NCBI GenBank assembly: GCA_009885185.1
Contig: VFLF01000703.1
Coordinates: 1-6,406 of the forward strand
Source: Nitrosomonadales bacterium
GTDB taxonomy: Bacteria; Pseudomonadota; Gammaproteobacteria; Burkholderiales; SG8-41
DNA: 6,406 nt
Direction of reading: 5' to 3'
Below are positions 1 through 4,328 of this stretch, piece by piece; the first letter of the stretch is position 1; each line of letters starts with the position of its first letter. The position numbers and the translations under genes are program-made. The notes under the pieces were generated by a model, which did not search any database, was not told the DNA's origin, and saw only the letters and a program-made list of their open reading frames with translations.

Positions 1-936
1 CTGCTGCGCGACGCCGACGTGATCCTGATGCTAGAAGTGGGCGATCCGTGGGGCAACATGAATACCTTCGCCGATCCGTATAAAACCTATCGCAGCAACA
101 TCAAGCCCGACGCCAAGATCATCACCATCGGCATGCGCGAGGTGTATCTGAAATCGAATTACCAGGATTTCCAGCGCCATCAGGCGGTGGATCTGCCGAT
201 TGGCGGCGATGTGCAGGCGACGCTGCCCGATCTGATCGACGCCATCAAACGCGCCGCCCCGAATGCCGCGGCAGTGAGCCAGCGCCGCGCGACCTACAAA
301 AAGATGCACGACGAGATGCGCGCGCGCGACAAAGAAGCCGCGACGCTGGGCTGGGATGCCTCGCCGATTTCCACCGCGCGGCTTGCGGCGGAAACCTGGC
401 AGGTCATCAAGAACGAAAAATGGTCGCTGGTGACCAGCGACCGCATCGCCTGGGCGCGCCGCCTGTGGCCGACCACGGAGTACCACCAGATGCTCGGCGG
501 TTCGGGCGGCGCGGGTCAGGGTTATTACATGTCGGCCTCGGTGGGCGCTGCGCTCGCCAACCGCGACCGCGGCATCATGTCAGTCAACTTCCAGCCCGAC
601 GGCGATTCGATGTACGCGCCGGGTTCGCTGTGGACGCTGGCGCATCACAAAATTCCGATGCTGATCGTGATGCACAACAACCGTTGCTACCATCAGGAAA
701 TCATGCATGTGGCGCGCATGGCGGCGATCCACAACCGCCCGCAGCACACCGCGCGCATCGGCACCGAAATCACCAACCCGGATATCGATTTCGCCAAACT
801 CGCGCAGGCAATGGGCGTGTGGGCGGAAGGCCCGATCAGCGATCCGGCGAAACTCGGCCCGGCGTTACAGCGCGCGATGGCAGTGGTGAAGCAGGGACGG
901 CCGGCGCTGGTGGATGCGGTGTGTCAGGGAAGATAA
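1..936 (+). CDS. Thiamine-diphosphate-dependent enzyme (acetolactate synthase-like), C-terminal part, 5' end outside window
   Basis: The frame is open from base 1 to the TAA at 934-936 (311 residues). The GTG at 19 is an internal valine codon, not a start, because the frame and homology-like sequence (LLRDAD before VILMLEVGD) continue to the edge. Residues about 1-60 look like the end of the central domain of ThDP enzymes. Residues about 130-305 look like the C-terminal cofactor-binding domain, with a glycine-rich GGSGGAGQG (166-174), GAALA, and the ThDP/Mg motif starting GDS (201-203) and ending in NN (226-227). The usual third residue of that motif is Gly; here it is Ser. Family enzymes are normally 550-600 residues, so the N-terminal half with the catalytic Glu is missing from view. 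Members cleave or join carbon bonds next to a carbonyl (2-oxo acid decarboxylases, acetolactate synthase, 2-hydroxyacyl-CoA lyase). The substrate cannot be told. It converges on the opposite-strand operon. Confidence 0.88.
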   Translation: MLRDADVILMLEVGDPWGNMNTFADPYKTYRSNIKPDAKIITIGMREVYLKSNYQDFQRHQAVDLPIGGDVQATLPDLIDAIKRAAPNAAAVSQRRATYKKMHDEMRARDKEAATLGWDASPISTARLAAETWQVIKNEKWSLVTSDRIAWARRLWPTTEYHQMLGGSGGAGQGYYMSASVGAALANRDRGIMSVNFQPDGDSMYAPGSLWTLAHHKIPMLIVMHNNRCYHQEIMHVARMAAIHNRPQHTARIGTEITNPDIDFAKLAQAMGVWAEGPISDPAKLGPALQRAMAVVKQGRPALVDAVCQGR

Positions 937-1042
937 GTGCCGTGAGGCGTGAAGCGTGAGGTGTTAGGCGTAACGTCAACACCAGCGCTACGGCGAGGTT
1001 ACTCGCAACGCCTCACCCCTCACTCCTAACTCACACTCACAC
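937..1042. terminator. Convergent spacer with inverted 7-base repeats, probable bidirectional terminator
   Basis: This spacer separates the stops of the ThDP gene and the cytochrome gene and has no coding potential. On the left, five degenerate heptamers run on the + strand (941-975): CGTGAGG, CGTGAAG, CGTGAGG, TGTTAGG, CGTAACG. On the right, related heptamers run on the - strand (1031-1004): AGTTAGG, AGTGAGG, GGTGAGG, CGTTGCG. The tracts are therefore inverted and can pair: 942-950 is a perfect 9-base complement of 1008-1016. Inside sits a perfect 5-bp hairpin, GCGAG (993-997) with CTCGC (1002-1006) around a GTTA loop. No long U tract follows on the + side; on the - side the stem is not followed by a clear T run either. 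Termination function is inferred from position and pairing. Confidence 0.55.
941..975 (+). repeat. Degenerate heptamer tandem repeat (NGTGAGG), + orientation
   Basis: Five consecutive 7-base units follow the ThDP gene stop by four bases: CGTGAGG, CGTGAAG, CGTGAGG, TGTTAGG, CGTAACG. Units 1 and 3 are identical and the others drift by one to three bases. The tract reads in the same sense as the gene it follows. Confidence 0.6.
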
Positions 1043-1044
1043 TC
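1004..1044 (-). repeat. Degenerate heptamer/hexamer tandem repeat, - orientation
   Basis: Read on the - strand from the cytochrome stop codon, TGAGTG is repeated twice and followed by TGAG. Heptamers AGTTAGG (1031-1025), AGTGAGG (1024-1018), GGTGAGG (1017-1011) and CGTTGCG (1010-1004) come next. It mirrors the tract at 941-975 and follows its own gene in the same sense. The cytochrome TGA stop overlaps the first TGAGTG unit. Confidence 0.55.
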
Positions 1045-1414
1045 AAAAATCCTTCAACAGCGGCACATCCTTCGCCGCCGGCGGATTCTTGATGGTACGC
1101 AGATAAGCGTGTATGTCCGCAAGATCCTGCTCGGGCAGAGTCTTTACGGAATAAGGAATCATCACCTGGCGCGGCTTACGGGTTTGCTGCGCAAACGCCG
1201 GATACGGCCACACGGGCGATGCGATTTTCGGCCCCGCGCCACGCTCGCCACCCTGCCCAACACTGCCGTGGCAGGTATCGCACAAGTGATGCTTGTACGC
1301 CTTGAAACCGCGCGCAGCGTCACCCGCAGGCGTGTCCTGCGCTTGCCCAGATCCCGCGAACACCACCAAACACCATCCGCTTAATACCAGAATCCGTTTC
1401 ATCATCCGTGTCAT
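1043..1414 (-). CDS. Secreted small c-type cytochrome (class I, monoheme)
   Basis: The 123-residue product has a basic N-terminus and a hydrophobic segment (residues about 7-21) ending in a likely Sec signal peptidase site after GQA (near 25/26). A single heme c attachment motif, CDTCH, lies at 45-49. Met85 in the VMIPY segment is the best axial ligand candidate, and the C-terminal helix DLADIHAYLRTI is typical of class I cytochromes c. It should be a periplasmic one-electron carrier of about 10 kDa when mature. The ATG at 1414 is chosen because GGAGG (1419-1423) sits four bases upstream; ATGs at 1405 and 1402 lie 13-16 bases from it. It follows the Bug receptor gene by 13 bases and is the last gene of the - strand cluster. 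In that setting it may accept electrons from the Mo/Fe-S hydroxylase (inference), as in other hydroxylases that use cytochrome c instead of FAD/NAD. Confidence 0.88.
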   Translation of the reverse strand: MTRMMKRILVLSGWCLVVFAGSGQAQDTPAGDAARGFKAYKHHLCDTCHGSVGQGGERGAGPKIASPVWPYPAFAQQTRKPRQVMIPYSVKTLPEQDLADIHAYLRTIKNPPAAKDVPLLKDF

Positions 1415-1416
1415 TT

Positions 1417-1424
1417 CCCCTCCC
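1417..1424 (-). promoter_or_regulatory. Ribosome-binding site of the cytochrome c gene
   Basis: The - strand reads GGGAGGGG just before the ATG at 1414. The core GGAGG is four bases from this ATG, slightly close but much better than for the two downstream in-frame ATGs, so it decides the start. It lies in the 13-base gap after the receptor gene's stop. Confidence 0.6.
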
Positions 1425-1427
1425 TGA

Positions 1428-2384
1428 TTATTCGGGTTTAATGCCTACCTGCGCCGCCACTTTTTTGTAGCGCTCGATGTCGCTCGCAATGCGCGCGTTA
1501 AACGCCGTGCCGTCCGTGGCAACGGCCTCGGCGCCGCCCACCACGGCCAGACGCTCTTTGACATCGGGGCGCTTCAACACATCGGCGGTGACAGCATACA
1601 GTTTTTTGGTCACCGCAGCAGGCGTGCCCCTGGGCACGAAAAATCCCACCCAGATCGATGCATCCACGCCCGGCACGCCCATCTCCTGCGCGGTCGGGTA
1701 GTCGGGCACCATGGGCGACCGTTTGGCCGTGGTGACACCCAGCACTTTGACACGCTTGCCCTGCAAATGCGGCGACACGCCCGGCATGCCGGCCACCGTG
1801 AAGGTCACGTCATTGGTCGCCACCGCCACCACCGCCGGCGCGCCGCCCTTGTAGGGCACGTGGGTCATTTTCACGCCCGCCGCGGCGGCCAGCCATTCGC
1901 TCGCCATGTGATTGACCGATCCCGTGCCGGGCGAGCCAAAGGTGATCGAACCGGGCTTGCTGCGCGCAGCCGCGATCAAGTCCTTTAGGCTATTGATCGG
2001 CGACTGAATATTCACCACCACCAGCATCGGCGCATCGCTTAGCATGATCACCGGCTCGAAGGTTTTTTCGTCGTACGGCATAGTCTTGAACATCACCGGA
2101 TTGACAGCCAATTCGCCCGTGTGCGCCGACAAGATGGTGTAGCCATCGGGATTGGCCTTCGCGGCAGCCGCGGCGCCGATAAAGCCGTTCGCCCCCGGTC
2201 GGTTGTCCACCACAAAATGCCAGCCCAGCGTCTCTGAAATCTTGCTGGTGACAATACGCGTCGAGGTATCCACCACGCCGCCAGCGGCGAAGGACACGAT
2301 GATGCGGATGGATTTGTTGGGATACTCCTGGGCTGTCGCGCCAATCGGTAACGCTGTCGCCAGTATCAATAGTAATTTCTTCAT
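1428..2384 (-). CDS. Tripartite tricarboxylate transporter (TTT) periplasmic substrate-binding protein, Bug/TctC family
   Basis: The 318-residue product has the usual length for Bug receptors. A Sec signal peptide (MKKLLL, hydrophobic core, ATA before Gln19) is followed by the family's opening block: YPNKSIRIIVSFAAGG, an Asp soon after the GG pair, then DNRPGANG and NPDGYTIL. Further family features are PYKGGAPA in the middle and GFFVPRGTPA near the C-terminus. Bug proteins close over small carboxylates (di- and tricarboxylates, aromatic acids, amino acids) and deliver them to TctA/TctB membrane subunits or act as sensors. No tctA or tctB is present here, so it is an orphan receptor within this window. 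The start at 2384 is preferred over an in-frame ATG at 2420 because a strong GGAGG lies seven bases upstream and the signal peptide begins there. It lies 17 bases after the UbiD gene and 13 before the cytochrome gene. The ligand is unknown, plausibly the carboxylate handled by the neighbouring enzymes. Confidence 0.93.
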   Translation of the reverse strand: MKKLLLILATALPIGATAQEYPNKSIRIIVSFAAGGVVDTSTRIVTSKISETLGWHFVVDNRPGANGFIGAAAAAKANPDGYTILSAHTGELAVNPVMFKTMPYDEKTFEPVIMLSDAPMLVVVNIQSPINSLKDLIAAARSKPGSITFGSPGTGSVNHMASEWLAAAAGVKMTHVPYKGGAPAVVAVATNDVTFTVAGMPGVSPHLQGKRVKVLGVTTAKRSPMVPDYPTAQEMGVPGVDASIWVGFFVPRGTPAAVTKKLYAVTADVLKRPDVKERLAVVGGAEAVATDGTAFNARIASDIERYKKVAAQVGIKPE

Positions 2385-2391
2385 GTGACTG

Positions 2392-2396
2392 CCTCC
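2392..2396 (-). promoter_or_regulatory. Ribosome-binding site of the Bug receptor gene
   Basis: GGAGG on the - strand ends seven bases before the ATG at 2384, an ideal spacing. It supports that start against the in-frame ATG at 2420, which would overlap the end of the UbiD gene and place 12 polar residues ahead of the signal peptide. Confidence 0.7.
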
Positions 2397-3554
2397 GTCC
2401 ATCAAAATAGTTCTTTCCACTTAGCCCGCACCTGCTCCTGCAACGCCTTACTCGCCTCCGCCACTTCCGGAAACGTTTTCAAAAAATCATACGGCCGACA
2501 GGCATCGATCACGGCCTTGGATGTCAGCGGCGCATCATACCGATACGCAATGGACATCGGATCATTCTTCGATCCCATGCCGCGCTTGATGATGTCGATG
2601 TCGATTTCCGGATCGGTGCGCGTGGCGATGGCCCACATCACTTCCTGTAAATTCGACGGGTCGATGTCTTCATCCACCACCACCGAGTAGCGCGACATAT
2701 AGGCGCCCACGCCGCACTGGCTGAGGATATGCCCAGCCTGACGCGCGTGGCCCGCGTAGCGCTGTTTGATCGCCACCACGTTGAACATGCGCGCGCCGCC
2801 GATTTCGTGCGCCCACACATTCGTCACGTCGGGCACGCCCGCCGCTACCAGCGCGTCGAGCAGCAAGGCGGAACGCATCACCGCCTTGGAATAGGAATAG
2901 TCGTTGGGAGGCTTCGCCGGCGGACTGCCGATGATGATGGGGTTGTTTCTGAAATAAACGCGTTCGATTTTCACCGCCGGCGCGGTCGCCGCCTTGCCGG
3001 GATAGTAGCCATGAAATTCGCCGAACGGCCCCTCGATGCGCTCGTCACCCGGATGCGCCCAGCCTTCGAGCACGATCTCGGCACCACTCGGAAATGGCAG
3101 CCCGGTGACTTCACCGCGCACCACCGACACCGGCTCGCCGAGTATCGCGCCGATGTAGTTGTACTCGCACATGCCGTACGGTACTTCGATGCCGGAGATC
3201 AGATAGCCCAGCGGATCGGCGCCGCACACAATCGCCACCGGAAAAGGCTTACCCGCCTTCATGTGTTTATCGTACTGCTGCGCGCCGTGTTTACCCGGGA
3301 TCATGTCTAGACCCACGGTGTTGCGGTCGTGCATCTGCACGCGATAGGTGCCGACATTCACCCAATCGCTATCGCTTTCAAGGTCGCGCGTCACCACCAT
3401 GCAGCCGGTGCCGATGTAGCGCCCGCCGTCTTTTTCATGCCACAGCGGCGCGGGGAAGGTATTCAAATCAACCGCGTCGCCCGCCTGAATGTTCTCGAAC
3501 ACCGGGCCTTTTTCGGCAATCACCGGCTCGTATTTGAGCGCGGCGCCTGCCATG

Positions 3555-3558
3555 TTTT
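3555..3558 (-). other. Probable frameshift site (A4 homopolymer) in the UbiD-family gene
   Basis: On the - strand the sequence is CTG CCG AAA ACA TGG in the upstream frame, which goes on to a stop at 3520 with no UbiD-like residues. The downstream frame reads AAC ATG GCA GGC. A single missing A turns AAA AAC ATG into AAA ACA TG. The frame change equals -1. The place is bounded by UbiD-like sequence on both sides, so the uncertainty is only a few codons. Confidence 0.75.
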
Positions 3559-3854
3559 CGGCAGACCTCGCAGTTTGTGCACCAGCGCCGCGTGCGTCTT
3601 GAACTCGCCCAGCCGCAGCAGGCTCGACAGCCGTGCCGGACTCGCAGTGCTGCATGTCAGCACACGGAAACCTTGCGGATAACCCTTGATGTCATCGAAC
3701 AACAGCGCCGGTGCCGAATCAATCTTGACGTTAAGCTCGCTGATCGCACCCAGCTCAAGATTCCAGTCCGCACCGCGCACGTCTTTCAGTTCACCGAGCT
3801 TGCGCGCGGTGTCGAGCCAGATGCGAAGATCAAGCGGATTGCCGGCGGGAGATT

Positions 3855-3858
3855 TCAT
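3855..3858 (-). other. ATGA start/stop overlap coupling small subunit and UbiD gene
   Basis: The small-subunit TGA (3857-3855) and the UbiD ATG (3858-3856) share bases as ATGA. Upstream of this ATG there is only a weak purine stretch (AAGCGAAA), so UbiD translation probably depends on ribosomes finishing the small subunit. Confidence 0.75.
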
Positions 3859-4322
3859 TTTCGCTTGCCGGCGGCCAGCTTCACCGCCTTGATGATTTCA
3901 GGATACGCTGCACAACGACACAGATTGCCCGACAAATAATGGTGTATCTCGTCATCCGTAGGATCAGGGTGTTCGTCGAGCAATTGCCGCGTCATCAAAA
4001 TAAACCCCGGCGTGCAGTAGCCGCACTGAAACGCGCCGCATTCGATGAAGGCTTCCTGCACCGGGTCGAGCTTACCCTCGGGCGAGTGTTCAATCGTGCG
4101 CACTTCCGCGCCATCGGCGAATGCCGCGAGATACAGACAGCCTGATACCGCCGTGCCGTTCACCAGCACCGTGCAGCAGCCGCACAAGCCCTGCGCGCAG
4201 CTCTCACGCGCACCGCTTAGCCCGCGCTCCTGCAACACCTCGACCAGATGCTGATGCGTGCCGATCTGCGCGGTGACGGATTCGCCGTTGAGGGTAAATT
4301 GAATAGTGCGTGTGGTGTTCAT
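3855..4322 (-). CDS. [2Fe-2S]-binding small subunit of a xanthine dehydrogenase-family molybdenum hydroxylase
   Basis: The 155-residue product has the normal length for CoxS/HcrC/IorA-type subunits. An N-terminal ferredoxin-like domain carries the plant-type cluster ligands C42, C47, C50 and C62. The C-terminal helical domain carries the second cluster in FQCGYCTPG (C100, C103) and NLCRCAAYPEI (C135, C137). Gln99 precedes C100, a position that contacts the pterin cofactor in family structures. It passes electrons from the molybdenum centre of the large subunit to the next acceptor. The first cluster loop is CAQGLCGCC, where most relatives have CGAC, so there is an extra Cys49. There is no signal peptide, so it is cytoplasmic unless co-exported. 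It starts six bases after the large-subunit stop with no clear Shine-Dalgarno, and its stop overlaps the UbiD start as ATGA, so coupling is likely on both sides. The substrate is not indicated. Confidence 0.95.
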   Translation of the reverse strand: MNTTRTIQFTLNGESVTAQIGTHQHLVEVLQERGLSGARESCAQGLCGCCTVLVNGTAVSGCLYLAAFADGAEVRTIEHSPEGKLDPVQEAFIECGAFQCGYCTPGFILMTRQLLDEHPDPTDDEIHHYLSGNLCRCAAYPEIIKAVKLAAGKRK

Positions 4323-4328
4323 CTGTGC

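Larger units (their letters stand above)
2402..3858 (-). pseudogene. UbiD-family prenyl-FMN-dependent decarboxylase, interrupted by a one-base frameshift
   Basis: Two overlapping frames together make a full UbiD protein. The 5' piece (ATG 3858, stop at 3520) gives the N-terminal domain, with DLRIWLDTARKLGEL and PALLFDDIKGY; homology stops after residue 101 (GLPK). The 3' piece resumes at 3553 with MAGAALKYEP and runs to 2402. Adding one A to the A4 run (3555-3558) joins them as a 485-residue protein reading GLPKNMAG. In that numbering the residues matching those I recall for Fdc1 are all present: metal ligands N168, H191 and E232, Arg173 in NVGTYR, and the two acids E276 and E281 in IEGPFGEFHGYY. 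UbiD enzymes reversibly decarboxylate aromatic, heteroaromatic or conjugated acids with prenylated FMN made by a UbiX partner, not seen here. The ATG overlaps the small-subunit stop as ATGA, implying translational coupling. With all key residues intact, an assembly error or very recent mutation is likelier than old decay. Without repair, restart at ATG 3553 (or 3655) would give a protein lacking the N-terminal domain. Confidence 0.9.

Noticed and set aside
19..21. GTG as start of the ThDP gene
   Set aside because: The frame is open to base 1 with family-like sequence, and the enzyme family needs a further N-terminal half. The codon is internal.
31..486. - strand open frame opposite the ThDP enzyme, and + frame at 420-959
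   Set aside because: Both overlap a clear protein-coding frame with conserved ThDP motifs and have low-complexity shadow composition.
1043..1414. Lipoprotein signal in the cytochrome (Cys15)
   Set aside because: The residues before Cys15 (SGW) do not fit a lipobox, and the Cys lies in the middle of the hydrophobic core. A standard signal peptide ending near residue 25 fits better.
2385..2420. N-terminal extension of the Bug receptor from the ATG at 2420
   Set aside because: It would put MERTILMDGGSH ahead of a normal signal peptide, while the GGAGG at 2392-2396 is ideally placed for the ATG at 2384.
3550..3562. Programmed -1 ribosomal frameshifting to join the two UbiD pieces
   Set aside because: The zero-frame codons CCG AAA ACA do not form an X XXY YYZ slippery heptamer, and slipping AAA back to GAA is poor. 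I saw no obvious downstream stem of the usual kind. A missing base is simpler.
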